DNA from: Thalassovita sp. | GTDB lineage: Bacteria; Pseudomonadota; Alphaproteobacteria; Rhodobacterales; Rhodobacteraceae | Direction: 5' to 3' | Assembly (NCBI GenBank): GCA_017792425.1 | Contig: CP051233.1 | Coordinates: forward strand, 461,457-525,456 | DNA: 64,000 nucleotides | Shown: piece after piece, positions 16,949-26,212 of the stretch | How the letters are laid out: every line of letters begins with the position of its first letter | Position numbering within the stretch: the first letter of the stretch is position 1 | Made by a program: the position numbers and the translations under genes | Notes under the pieces: generated by a model | The model's database searches: none | What the model was told of the DNA's origin: nothing | The model's input: the letters and a program-made list of their open reading frames with translations, nothing else

Positions 16949-18832
16949 TCAGGGCGTTACAATCGCGAAATTTGGATCGAAACTGTCCATCGCGCCAAAG
17001 AGCGCGGTCAGTTTTGTTGCGTCCCCCTCCAGAGAGAGCATGCCGTCCTTGGCAAGCTCCTCGACGCCAGCAATCTGCCCCAGCAGCTTGAAAAACGCCA
17101 CTTCCGTCAGGTGGAGCGTCAGGTCGGCTTTGCCATCATGATAGGTGGTGTTGGCCAGCACCCCGTTCTGAGCGGCGAGAAGGTGACTTTCGTCCTTGTC
17201 GGTGAAATCCAGCAGCAGGGTGAAATCGCCGCTCGCCTTGGAGGCATTGAACTTCACGCCAAGGAAGTCGAGCGCCATACCGACACCCATGTTGAACAGC
17301 ACATCGGGATTGACGGTGTTCACTTCCGAGGGGCGCACGCCCTCGCGCAATTCCTGCGCCCCGAGGAGGAACAGGTTGCGCCATGTGCCCGCCTCGGCCT
17401 GATAGCCCATCTGTTCCAGGGTGGCGGCCTGAAGTTCGCGCGCCGCCGCGTTGTCCGGCTCCGCGAAGACAAGCTTGTTCAGGATTTCGGTGGCCCAGCG
17501 ATAATCGCCTTCGTCATAGGCGCGTCGGCCTTCGGCCAGAACCGCATCGGCCCCGCCCATCGCGCGCACCAGCCGTTTCGCGCTTTGCTCGGGCGGGAGC
17601 GTGTCGTAGGTGGAGGGGTTGCCGTCCCACCAGCCAAGGTAGAATTGGTAGACCGCCTTGATGTTGTGCTTGAGAGTGCCGTAATAACCGCGGCAGGCGA
17701 AATCGTGGCGCAGCCCCTCGGGCAGCGTGACCATATCCGGGATTTCGTTGATCGTGTAGCCGTGATTGGCAAGCCGCAGCGTTTCGTCATGGATGAAGCG
17801 ATAAAGATCGCGCTGGCGCGTCAGGAAGCCACGGATGCGTTCGGTTCCCCATTGGGGCCAGTGGTGCGAGGCAAAGATCACATCGGTCCGATCGGCAAAG
17901 AGCGCGATGGATTCGTCGATATACTTGGCCCAGCCCAGCGTATTGCGGATCTCCGCGCCGCGCGGGGTCAGGATGTTGTGCATGTTGTGGGTCGTAACCT
18001 CGGACGCGCACAGCGCCTTGAATTGAGGGAAGTAGAACATGAATTCCGAGGGCGCCTCGGAACCATTGGCCATCTGGAACTCGATCTTGACACCATCGAC
18101 AATCCGGCTTTCGCCCGTCTTGTAAACCGTGTCCGTGGGGGCGATCAGGCTGATGGTGCCGGCACCCAGGACTGGCCCCAAGCCACAGCTTGCATGGCCT
18201 GTCGGCCCCGCCTCCAGCCCCATGCCGAACTGGTATTGCGCCCGGCGATTCATGGCGTTGCCAGCCAGCACGTTTTCCGAAATCGCGTATTCCATGAACC
18301 CGTCGGGTGCGATGATAGGGATCTTGCCCGCGCTCACATCCGCCCCATCGACGACACCGCGCACGCCGCCGAAATGGTCGGCATGGGAATGCGTGTAGAT
18401 CACCGCGACCACAGGACGTTCTCCCAGGTGCTTGTTGGCCAGCGCCAGCGCTGCACGCGCCGTTTCGATGGTCAAAAGCGGGTCGATGATGATCCAGCCG
18501 CTGTCGCCTTCGATCAGGGTCATGTTCGAGATGTCGGCATTGCGGACCTGATGGATGCGCGGGTGGATCGTGAACAGCCCGTGAATGGCGTTGAGTTGCC
18601 CTTGCCGCCAGAGGCTGGGGTTCACGCTGTCTGGCGCGTCGCCTTCCATGAAGGCATAGCGATTCAGGTCGAACACCACGTCGCCATTCTCCTTGGTGAT
18701 GGCTTCTTCGTCGAATGTCGCAACAAAGCCGCGGGTGGCATCCTCGAAATCCTGGCGATCGCCAAAGTTCAAAAGGTCAAGAACGGCGCGGTTGGCGGCA
18801 GCAGTATGGGCGCTGGCTGGGTTCTGGCACAT
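16949..18832 (-). CDS. Alkyl sulfatase, SdsA/BDS1-like metallo-beta-lactamase-fold
   Basis: A 627-residue binuclear-zinc hydrolase. His148, His150, Asp152 and His153 in THSHADHFGG are the metal ligands, and further ligand regions include ASHHWPQWG. Architecture fits SdsA1/BDS1: N-terminal MBL domain to about 320, a helical dimerisation domain, and a C-terminal SCP2-like lipid-binding domain from about 510. Family members hydrolyse long-chain alkyl sulfates such as SDS to alcohol and sulfate. The start at 18832 (MCQNPASAHTAA) is preferred because AGGAGC lies 9 nt upstream; it leaves no signal peptide, implying cytoplasmic action after TRAP import, unlike secreted SdsA1. Confidence 0.88.
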   Translation of the reverse strand: MCQNPASAHTAAANRAVLDLLNFGDRQDFEDATRGFVATFDEEAITKENGDVVFDLNRYAFMEGDAPDSVNPSLWRQGQLNAIHGLFTIHPRIHQVRNADISNMTLIEGDSGWIIIDPLLTIETARAALALANKHLGERPVVAVIYTHSHADHFGGVRGVVDGADVSAGKIPIIAPDGFMEYAISENVLAGNAMNRRAQYQFGMGLEAGPTGHASCGLGPVLGAGTISLIAPTDTVYKTGESRIVDGVKIEFQMANGSEAPSEFMFYFPQFKALCASEVTTHNMHNILTPRGAEIRNTLGWAKYIDESIALFADRTDVIFASHHWPQWGTERIRGFLTRQRDLYRFIHDETLRLANHGYTINEIPDMVTLPEGLRHDFACRGYYGTLKHNIKAVYQFYLGWWDGNPSTYDTLPPEQSAKRLVRAMGGADAVLAEGRRAYDEGDYRWATEILNKLVFAEPDNAAARELQAATLEQMGYQAEAGTWRNLFLLGAQELREGVRPSEVNTVNPDVLFNMGVGMALDFLGVKFNASKASGDFTLLLDFTDKDESHLLAAQNGVLANTTYHDGKADLTLHLTEVAFFKLLGQIAGVEELAKDGMLSLEGDATKLTALFGAMDSFDPNFAIVTP

Positions 18833-18902
18833 GGTGAAGCTCCTGGGAAAATGGAAACATTGTGGGAAAGCCACGAAAGGATTGGCGGCTTTCCCGTTGC
18901 GA

Positions 18903-19730
18903 TCACGCTGCCTCGAGCGCGCAGCCCTCGATCGTAATGCGGTGCATGTAGCGGCGGTATCCGTGGTAGTCGTTGATCGCCTTGTGCCAGGTCGAGCGGT
19001 TGTCCCACATGGTCAGATCGCCCTCGCGCCAGCGCACGCGGCATTGGAATTCCGGCTGTTTGCAATGCTCATAGATCCCGTTGAGCAGTGCGTCGCTCTC
19101 GGTCTTTGACATGCCGTCGATCCGGGTGGTGAATTGTGGGTTCACATAGAGGCAGGGGCGACCCGACAGCGGATGCTTGATCACCAACGGATGCTTCACG
19201 TCAGGTTCGGGCATTGCGTTCGCGTTCAGGCGCCCTTCGGCACGGGCCTTTTGTGCCTCGGGGCTGCCGACGAAGACATGATAGGTGCCGTGCCAGGCCT
19301 CCAGCCCCTCGATCGCCTGTTTGAACTTGTCCGACAACGCATCATAGGCAGCCGCCATTGAACTGAAGGCGGTATCGCCGCCAACGGGGGGCATCTCCTT
19401 GGCGCTGAGAATCGAGCCCAGAGCTGGTTCCACATCATAGGAATGGTCGGTGTGCCAGACCTCGCCAATCGCCCCTTTCTGGTCTTTCTCTTTCAGGACG
19501 ATGGCGATGTTGGGGTGGCTTTCCAGCGGCGTGAAGAAGCGGTTGATGTTGATCTTTCCGATCGCCTCGGCAAAGGCGATGTGTTCGTCTGGCTCCAGGT
19601 GCTGGTTGCGGATGGAAAGCACGGAATGTTCGGCGAATGCCTGTTTGATCTGGGCGACATGCTCTGAATTGCGGACGTCGGCTCCGTAGATGTCAGCGCC
19701 GATAGCTGTTGTCATTGGTACGATTTCCAT
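18903..19730 (-). CDS. TauD/TfdA-family Fe(II)/2-oxoglutarate dioxygenase, AtsK-like
   Basis: A 275-residue non-heme iron dioxygenase. The iron triad is visible as His93 and Asp95 in VWHTDHSYD and His263 in the C-terminal YRRYMHRITIEG, whose arginines bind 2-oxoglutarate. Known members hydroxylate the carbon next to a sulfo group or sulfate ester (taurine; alkyl sulfates for AtsK), releasing sulfite or sulfate and an aldehyde. Next to an alkylsulfatase gene, an alkyl sulfate substrate is the natural inference. GGGAG precedes the start by 9 nt. Confidence 0.87.
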   Translation of the reverse strand: MEIVPMTTAIGADIYGADVRNSEHVAQIKQAFAEHSVLSIRNQHLEPDEHIAFAEAIGKININRFFTPLESHPNIAIVLKEKDQKGAIGEVWHTDHSYDVEPALGSILSAKEMPPVGGDTAFSSMAAAYDALSDKFKQAIEGLEAWHGTYHVFVGSPEAQKARAEGRLNANAMPEPDVKHPLVIKHPLSGRPCLYVNPQFTTRIDGMSKTESDALLNGIYEHCKQPEFQCRVRWREGDLTMWDNRSTWHKAINDYHGYRRYMHRITIEGCALEAA

Positions 19731-19769
19731 AGTCGGTCTCCCTTTGGTTCATGGCCCGGAAATGGGGCG

Positions 19770-21464
19770 TCAAGATTTTCTGTCAGAGTGATCATTGGCG
19801 AGCACGCCGCGTTGACCAACCGTGCGGTTGGCAGGATCGATCAGTACGCCGGGGTTGAGAATGGATTGCGGATCAAGCTGTGCCTTTGCGCCGGACAGCG
19901 CGGCGCGCAGCAAGGGCGAGGTCTGTGCCTCGTACCCCGACCGGTGATCGCGCCCGACCGCATGGTGATGGGTGACCGTGCCGCCATGCGCGGTGACTGC
20001 GGTATTGGCCGCGCGCTTGATGGCGCGCCAACGGTTCAGCATTTGCGACGGATCGGACGGATCGCCGCCATCGCAATAAAAGGTGAAATAGGGCGCAGGC
20101 CCGTCCGGGTAAACATGTGTGAAACGGCAGCTCAACCGTCCGGGTTTGCCGGTGGCGGACCGGATTGCGGCACCGACATCGGCCATGACGTTGCGGTAAA
20201 AATCCTCGAACCGGTCCCAGGTAATCGCGGTTTCGAACGTATCGACCAGAACACCCAACCGGGTCAGGCGGTCCCGGTAGTAAGGCATGCGGATGAAGGT
20301 CTCGCGCCAAGATCCGGCGGCCCCCTTTCGGTGCTGGTCTCCGCCGCTGAGCGAGGCGGCAACAGCCGCCTTATCCCAATGCCCACCGTGATCGGCTGCC
20401 AGTTCCAGTGCGCGCTCGATCCACGGCCCCAGCGGATGATCGGCGCTTTCGAACCCCAGAACCAGCGTCGCGCTCTTGCCATCACCGATGCCATAAGCGG
20501 CAACTTCGCCCTCGTCCAGCAAACGACAATTCGTAGGATACAGCCCCGATTGCGACAGCGCCCGCACGGCCTCGGCGGCAAGAGAGGTGCTGTCGAACCG
20601 CACCGAAGCCGAGGCGCGAAATCGCGGGCGCTCCTGCAGGCGCATCCACGCCTCGGTGATGATCCCGAGGTTCCCCTCGGAGCCCAACACCATCCGGTCG
20701 CCGGAAATACCCGCGCCTGAACCGGGCAAGCGGCGGGTCTCCATGATGCCCACTGGCGTGACCATGCGCGTGCTTTCGACCAGGTCGTCGATATGGGTCA
20801 TCACCGTCGCATAATGCCCGCCCGCCCGCGTCGCGATCCAGCCACCCAGCGTCGAGAACTCGAAGCTTTGCGGGAAAAACCGCAGGGTCAGGTCGTGTGG
20901 GCGCAACTGTTTTTCCAACGCCGGGCCATATGTGCCGGCCTGAATGCGCGCGGCGCGACTGGTGCGATCCACCTCAAGCACCCGGTCGAAATGCTGCATG
21001 TCCAGGCTGATTGTGCCGCGATAATCGGGGCCGACATCCGGCTCGACCCCGCCACAGACGCTGGACCCGCCACCATAGGGAATGACGGCAATGTCGCTTG
21101 AACCGGCCCAGTCCAGCAGCGCAGCGATCTGGCCCTCGGTTTTCGGGAACGCGACCAGGTCGACCGGCTCGGGCACGGCGCGCATCACCATGCGGATATT
21201 GTCGGCAGTGCTTTTGCCAAAGGAATGCGACAGCCGGTCACGCGCCTCGTCCGATACCAAATCGGCAAGGCTCTCGGGTGCTGATATGCGCGGCGCACGC
21301 AGATCGAACTCCGAAACCGTCGGTTCGGGCGCAATGCTGGCGGGGTCACGGCCAAAGACACGGGCGATACCGTCGATCAGTCCGGTTTCGGATTCGTTCA
21401 AAGCAAAATCCGCCCAGCCCCAGCCCCAGAATGAACGATCGGTGATATGTGACTTGTTTGGCAT
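19770..21464 (-). CDS. FAD-binding oxidase of the alkyl-DHAP synthase (AGPS) type
   Basis: A 564-residue PCMH/VAO-fold flavoprotein. The FAD-binding loop IPYGGGSSVCGG is near residue 128, and GGHYATVMTHIDDLV and LGSEGNLGIITE follow. THHHAVGRDH near residue 500 corresponds to the histidine cluster of alkylglycerone-phosphate synthase, which swaps a fatty acid for a fatty alcohol on dihydroxyacetone phosphate. In this operon it may use the alcohol released by desulfation, or act as an alcohol or 2-hydroxyacid oxidase. AGGAGAG precedes the start; the TRAP gene lies 9 bp upstream. Confidence 0.8.
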   Translation of the reverse strand: MPNKSHITDRSFWGWGWADFALNESETGLIDGIARVFGRDPASIAPEPTVSEFDLRAPRISAPESLADLVSDEARDRLSHSFGKSTADNIRMVMRAVPEPVDLVAFPKTEGQIAALLDWAGSSDIAVIPYGGGSSVCGGVEPDVGPDYRGTISLDMQHFDRVLEVDRTSRAARIQAGTYGPALEKQLRPHDLTLRFFPQSFEFSTLGGWIATRAGGHYATVMTHIDDLVESTRMVTPVGIMETRRLPGSGAGISGDRMVLGSEGNLGIITEAWMRLQERPRFRASASVRFDSTSLAAEAVRALSQSGLYPTNCRLLDEGEVAAYGIGDGKSATLVLGFESADHPLGPWIERALELAADHGGHWDKAAVAASLSGGDQHRKGAAGSWRETFIRMPYYRDRLTRLGVLVDTFETAITWDRFEDFYRNVMADVGAAIRSATGKPGRLSCRFTHVYPDGPAPYFTFYCDGGDPSDPSQMLNRWRAIKRAANTAVTAHGGTVTHHHAVGRDHRSGYEAQTSPLLRAALSGAKAQLDPQSILNPGVLIDPANRTVGQRGVLANDHSDRKS

Positions 21465-21473
21465 TTATCTCTC

Positions 21474-22736
21474 CTATGGGGTTACGAACATCAGCGAGAG
21501 CTGCGGCGCGAAGGTGACGAGCAGCAGCACAGCGATCATGATCGCGATGAAAGGCAGGACAGACAGGCATATATCGCGGAATTTTTCACGAAACGCCGTC
21601 ATAGCGACCAGCAGGTTGAGCCCGACCGGCGGGGTCAAGAGGCCGATCTCGAGGTTGATCACCATGATGATCCCGAAATGCACCGGATGGATGCCAAAGC
21701 TTTGCGCCGCAACAAAGAGGATCGGGCCAAGAAGCAGGATGGCCGAGACGACATCGATCAGGCAGCCGATAATCAGAAGCGCCGCGTTCACCGCCAAGAG
21801 GAAGGCGATCTTGGAACTGACAGCGCCTTGCAGCCATGTGGCGAAATCCTGCGGGATGCCCTCGATGGCCAGGATCGTCTTGATAGAGAGGGCCACGGCG
21901 ACGATGGGAAAGAGCGTGCCCAACATCTGCGCGGTCTGTAGGCCGACGGCGAAGAAGTCCTTCATGTCCAGCTCGCGGTGAATGAAAAGCTCGACCAGCA
22001 TGGCATACCCCACCGCAACGGCCGCGGCCTCTGTGGGCGAGAAATAGCCAGAATAGATGCCGCCCAACAGGATCACCGGAAGCATCAGCGACCAGACGCC
22101 TGCACGCAAGGCCCTGATCAGTCGGATGGTTGAGAACGGCGTGCGCGCGACGTGGCGGTTCGAAATAACACTGTAGATCCCCAAAGTAAGCGTCAGCAGA
22201 ACTCCGGGGATAATGCCCGCTTTGAAAAGGTCCACAATCGACGTCTCAGTCACGATCCCGTAGATGATCAGCGGAATCGATGGAGGGATGATGATGCCAA
22301 GTGTGCCCGCCGACGTCACGGAGCCGAGTGCAAAGCTGCGCGAATACCCTGCCGTTTTCAGCGCCGGGTACATGATTGCACCCACGGCCAGCAGTGTCGC
22401 CGGGGACGACCCGGAGATGGCCGAGAACAACGCACAGCTTAGAATGGTGGCAAAACCCAAACCACCCGGCATCCATTCAGTTGTGGCCCGGACAATTTCG
22501 ATCAGGCGTTCAGCGATGGACCCGCGCGACATCAGCGCGCCCGCGATGATGAACATCGGAATGGCCAGCAGGACGGAATTGTCCATCGCGGTCCAGATGT
22601 CCTCGATCAGGTAAACGACGAGCCCGTCACCCCAGACCAGATGGACATAGGCCGTTGCGGCGAGAAGAATGAGGATCACGCTCTGCCGCAGGATCAGGAG
22701 CCCTGCGAAAACGGCAATGAGGCCCAGTACGTCCAT
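21474..22736 (-). CDS. TRAP transporter large permease (DctM)
   Basis: A 420-residue inner-membrane protein with about 12 hydrophobic helices and hallmark DctM stretches: AISGSSPATLLAVGAIMYP, GSVTSAGTLGIIIPPSIPLI and LEIGLLTPPVGLN. It forms the sodium-driven channel of a TRAP uptake system with the DctQ and DctP proteins encoded just upstream. The gap to dctQ is 3 bp. Operon position with the sulfatase suggests it imports an organic sulfate ester. Confidence 0.94.
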   Translation of the reverse strand: MDVLGLIAVFAGLLILRQSVILILLAATAYVHLVWGDGLVVYLIEDIWTAMDNSVLLAIPMFIIAGALMSRGSIAERLIEIVRATTEWMPGGLGFATILSCALFSAISGSSPATLLAVGAIMYPALKTAGYSRSFALGSVTSAGTLGIIIPPSIPLIIYGIVTETSIVDLFKAGIIPGVLLTLTLGIYSVISNRHVARTPFSTIRLIRALRAGVWSLMLPVILLGGIYSGYFSPTEAAAVAVGYAMLVELFIHRELDMKDFFAVGLQTAQMLGTLFPIVAVALSIKTILAIEGIPQDFATWLQGAVSSKIAFLLAVNAALLIIGCLIDVVSAILLLGPILFVAAQSFGIHPVHFGIIMVINLEIGLLTPPVGLNLLVAMTAFREKFRDICLSVLPFIAIMIAVLLLVTFAPQLSLMFVTP

Positions 22737-22739
22737 GGA

Positions 22740-23219
22740 TCAGCCCTCGCCCACATGTTCCGGCTTTGTTGCCGGGTTCACAAAGAAGATCAGGTGGCGC
22801 AATGCCGCCGTGCCGAACGCGTAGGGAAAGACCAGCTGGATCGGCCACAGCGGGATACCGATGACCTCGGCTTTATCTTTGAAATCAAGCGACTCGCCGA
22901 CGAATTCGATCGAATACCAGCACAGCCCCGCAAAGAGCGCCGCCGATACCAGATCACCCGCCCGGTCCACCCAGGCAAACGGCAGGAGCTGATCCGCAAA
23001 GCTGGCCCGCAAGTGGGCATTTCTACCCACCGCGATGGTCAGGCCGAGGATGCCGGCGACAATCGCGCCGAACACCGCCATCTTCTGTGCGCCCCAGAGA
23101 GCCTGCGACAGGAACTCACGGGCAAAGACATCGGCCAGAAGCAGGCCGCAGGTCACCGCATAGGCAGCAGCCGCGACCATGCCCTCGACCCGAAGGAGGT
23201 TGTTCAGAAAGCGTTTCAT
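22740..23219 (-). CDS. TRAP transporter small permease (DctQ)
   Basis: A 159-residue membrane protein with four predicted helices (about residues 13-32, 44-62, 82-101 and 122-142), the DctQ pattern. FAREFLSQALWGAQKMAVF near residue 33 is a typical conserved start of helix 2. It bridges the DctM permease and the periplasmic binding protein. No strong Shine-Dalgarno sequence is seen. Confidence 0.88.
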   Translation of the reverse strand: MKRFLNNLLRVEGMVAAAAYAVTCGLLLADVFAREFLSQALWGAQKMAVFGAIVAGILGLTIAVGRNAHLRASFADQLLPFAWVDRAGDLVSAALFAGLCWYSIEFVGESLDFKDKAEVIGIPLWPIQLVFPYAFGTAALRHLIFFVNPATKPEHVGEG

Positions 23220-23243
23220 TGTGTGCCACCGGCCTGATCGGGT

Positions 23244-24248
23244 TTACGAACCGCAGGCCACCTTGGCCGCGTTGAGCGCGTCAACGATGGCCTGGCCGTC
23301 GCTGCCCGCTTCAGCCGCAACTTTCGCCGGAACGTCAGCCGCCGCGGCCTTCCAGGCCACCAGCTCTTTGTCGTCCAGGTAGTGAACCGGAATGCCCGCA
23401 CTCTCGACCTTGCCAAGAAGCGCCTTTTCCGCGCCCAGGATGATCTCGGTCAGCTGGCCACCCGCCCCGCCGAACACGGCACTCAACCATTGCTGCTCTT
23501 GCTCGGACAGCTTGCTCCAGACGCGCTTGGACACGGCGACGGTGCCAATCAGGCGCGCATGATTGGTGACGGTCACGTTCGGCGCCACCTTGTGGGTGCC
23601 GATGGCGATCCCGAAAACGGTCGGGAACCAGGCCGCGTCTACAGCGCCGGTCTGCAAGGCCGGTATGGCATCGGTGGTGCCCATCGGAACGCCCGAGGCA
23701 CCGATTGCATTTGCCAAGGCCACGTCCGCGATCGAGGGTGCAATCCGCACCTTCTTGCCGTTCAGGTCGGAGGGAACCGAGACCGGTTCCTTCGAGAAGA
23801 GAACATAGTGCCCCACTTCCATCCAGGTCAGCGGTACCACGCCGGCTTTGTCCATCAACCCGCCCAAAGCGTCGGCCAGATGCCGGTGTGCCACGCAGGT
23901 GCCCTGTTCGGCGCTGTCAAAGAGGTATGCAGCCGACGGAACCGCCAGCGCATCGGAAATCAGTGTCATCGGCACGTTCGAAACAAACGCGATATCCAGA
24001 CGGCCCTTCATGGTCTGGCGCAGGATTGTTTGTTCGTCCCCAGCCTGGGCATCGAACAGCATGTCGATCTTCAGCTCACCACCTGAAACCTCTGTAAGCT
24101 TGGCTGAAACGGCCTCGGCCCATTTCCCCCAGGGCGATCCCGCCGGCGCCACCGACGCCATTTTCAAGACTGTTTCCGCGCTGGCAGCAAACGGCGCCAG
24201 GACGATACCCGCCGCAACGGCAAGGCATTTGAATTTTGTTAGATTCAT
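23244..24248 (-). CDS. TRAP transporter substrate-binding protein (DctP)
   Basis: A 334-residue periplasmic receptor with a signal peptide (MNLTKFKCLAVAAG to AASA, cleavage before ETVLKM). The fold signature WKKLSE-type stretch appears as VWSKLSEQEQQW, and GKKVRIAPS near residue 150 is the ligand-contact region. The start at 24248 is used because the longer frame adds nine unrelated residues. First gene of the minus-strand operon; the AT-rich region upstream separates it from the divergent GMC gene. Confidence 0.92.
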   Translation of the reverse strand: MNLTKFKCLAVAAGIVLAPFAASAETVLKMASVAPAGSPWGKWAEAVSAKLTEVSGGELKIDMLFDAQAGDEQTILRQTMKGRLDIAFVSNVPMTLISDALAVPSAAYLFDSAEQGTCVAHRHLADALGGLMDKAGVVPLTWMEVGHYVLFSKEPVSVPSDLNGKKVRIAPSIADVALANAIGASGVPMGTTDAIPALQTGAVDAAWFPTVFGIAIGTHKVAPNVTVTNHARLIGTVAVSKRVWSKLSEQEQQWLSAVFGGAGGQLTEIILGAEKALLGKVESAGIPVHYLDDKELVAWKAAAADVPAKVAAEAGSDGQAIVDALNAAKVACGS

Positions 24249-24333
24249 TGTGGTTCCTCCATTTTCCTGCATGCGCGCCGATGGCGTCGCAAGCCCTCCT
24301 CGAATCTCCTCAATACGAGTTGGCCACTTTACC

Positions 24334-24383
24334 TAAACGATATTTTTAAACGTTTGTCCAAATTTTTTAACTTAAAACTGGAC
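24334..24383. promoter_or_regulatory. AT-rich divergent control region with repeats
   Basis: The 273-bp gap between the two island operons holds a strikingly AT-rich core. TAAACG occurs twice 13 bp apart (24334 and 24347), the second within the palindrome AAACGTTT (24348-24355), followed by GTCCA (24356-24360) and its inverse TGGAC (24379-24383). These are plausible operator elements for the island's TetR protein acting on both operons. Inferred, not proven. Confidence 0.45.
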
Positions 24384-24521
24384 TTTTGTTTAATTTTGCC
24401 GTTTCACTCTTCTTGACCCAGGTGCTGACCCGCGGTGGATTCGCGAATTTCCGCCCTGGCTATGCAATGGTCGGCAACAGGGCGCCGGGGCATCGGAGCG
24501 CCGGAAATGGGAGGAAGACTT

Positions 24522-26141
24522 ATGAGCTATGATTTCGTGATCGTTGGTGGGGGTTCGGCTGGTGCGACCCTCGCGTCGCGCCTGAGCGAAGACCCGAATG
24601 TGAAGGTCTGCCTGCTGGAAGCTGGCGGTGGCGGAAATCACCTCTTGATCCGCGCGCCCGCAGGCGTTGTCGGTATGCTGCCCGGACATGGGAAAATCTC
24701 GAACTGGTGTTTCAATACGGTGCCGCAGCCCGGCTTGAACGGCCGGATCGGCTATCAGCCGCGCGGCAAGGCCCTCGGAGGGTCGTCGGCGATCAACGCC
24801 ATGCTTTATGTGCGCGGCCACAAGTCAGACTATGATGGCTGGGCCGATATGGGTTGCGAAGGCTGGTCTTGGGACGAATGCCTGCCCTATTTCAAGAAGG
24901 CCGAGAATAACGAAAACGGCGCGGGCGACGCGCATGGCGCGGGCGGTCCCCTGCATGTGTCGAACCAGAAAAGCCCGCGGGACATCACCCGCGCCTTCGT
25001 CAAGGGCGCGACCGAACTGCAGCACCGCGAGGTTGCGGATTTCAACACCGGCGACAACGAGGGCGTGGGCCTGTATCAAGTGACCCAGTTCCATTCGAAG
25101 GAAAAGAACGGCGAACGCTGCTCGGCCGCGGCGGCGTATCTGTTCCCGGTGATGGACAAGCGCCCGAACCTGACCATCATCACCAAGGCGCATGCCACCA
25201 AGATCCTGTTTGAGGGCAAGCGCGCCACCGGCGTCGAATATCGCATCGGCAAGCAGACGCATCGGGCCATGGCCGCCAAGGAAGTGATCCTGTCGGGCGG
25301 CGCGTTCAACTCGCCGCAACTCTTGCAGCTGTCCGGGGTCGGCCGGTCGCAGGACATCACACCCCACGGCATCGACATGGTGCATGAGCTCCCGGGCGTC
25401 GGCCAGAACCTTCAGGACCACCTGGATTTCATCCTGGCCTACAAAAGCAAGGACACCGACAATTTCGGTATCGGCCTCGCCGGCACGCTGGGTCTGACCA
25501 AGCACATCTTGAAATGGCGCAAGGACGGCACCGGCATGATCGCCACCCCCTTCGCCGAAGGTGCGGCCTTCCTAAAGACCGACCCGATGCTCGACCGCCC
25601 GGATATCCAACTGCACTTCGTGATCTCGATCGTCGATGACCACGCGCGCAAGCTGCATATGGGCTATGGGTTCAGCTGCCACGTTTGCACCCTGCGGCCC
25701 TATTCACGCGGCGAGGTGTTCCTGCAAAGTGCTGACCCGATGGCGGCGCCGGGGATCGACCCGAAATTCCTCTCCGATGACCGCGATCTACAGACCACCA
25801 TCAAGGGCGCCAGGATGACGCGCGAAATCCTCGAAACTCCGGCGATGGCCAAGTACCGCCACAAGGAGCTTTTCGGCGTACGCGACAACATGCCGGACGC
25901 AGAGTGGGAAGAGCACATCCGTTCGCGTGCCGATACGATCTATCACCCGGTCGGAACCTGCAAGATGGGCCTTGACGACATGGCCGTGGTCGACCCGCAA
26001 CTGAAAGTGCACGGGCTCGAAGGTATCCGCGTAATCGATGCTTCGGTCATGCCGACGCTGGTCGGGGGCAACACCAACGCGCCCACGATCATGATCGCCG
26101 AGAAAGCCGCCGACATGATCAAGGCCGAATACGCCGCATGA
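24522..26141 (+). CDS. GMC-family FAD-dependent alcohol (choline-type) dehydrogenase
   Basis: A 539-residue flavoenzyme. FVIVGGGSAGATLASRL at residues 5-21 binds FAD, GGSSAINAMLYVRGH near residue 87 is the GMC signature, and His475 in YHPVGTCKMG with the following GGNTNAPTIMIAEKAAD forms the active-site end. Relatives include choline dehydrogenase and the long-chain alcohol dehydrogenase AlkJ. In this island it probably oxidises the alcohol made by the sulfatase. The start at 24522 has GGGAGGAAG upstream. Confidence 0.92.
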   Translation: MSYDFVIVGGGSAGATLASRLSEDPNVKVCLLEAGGGGNHLLIRAPAGVVGMLPGHGKISNWCFNTVPQPGLNGRIGYQPRGKALGGSSAINAMLYVRGHKSDYDGWADMGCEGWSWDECLPYFKKAENNENGAGDAHGAGGPLHVSNQKSPRDITRAFVKGATELQHREVADFNTGDNEGVGLYQVTQFHSKEKNGERCSAAAAYLFPVMDKRPNLTIITKAHATKILFEGKRATGVEYRIGKQTHRAMAAKEVILSGGAFNSPQLLQLSGVGRSQDITPHGIDMVHELPGVGQNLQDHLDFILAYKSKDTDNFGIGLAGTLGLTKHILKWRKDGTGMIATPFAEGAAFLKTDPMLDRPDIQLHFVISIVDDHARKLHMGYGFSCHVCTLRPYSRGEVFLQSADPMAAPGIDPKFLSDDRDLQTTIKGARMTREILETPAMAKYRHKELFGVRDNMPDAEWEEHIRSRADTIYHPVGTCKMGLDDMAVVDPQLKVHGLEGIRVIDASVMPTLVGGNTNAPTIMIAEKAADMIKAEYAA

Positions 26142-26212
26142 TCCGGGACTTCGGCCTGCGCACAGCCGGGGCGCAGGCTAACGATTTTGAGACAAGGAAG
26201 AGGAGGCGAACC

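Noticed and set aside
16949..18832. Beta-lactamase, glyoxalase or lactonase for the MBL-fold gene
   Set aside because: The length of 627 residues with helical and SCP2-like C-terminal domains fits alkylsulfatases and not the short MBL enzymes.
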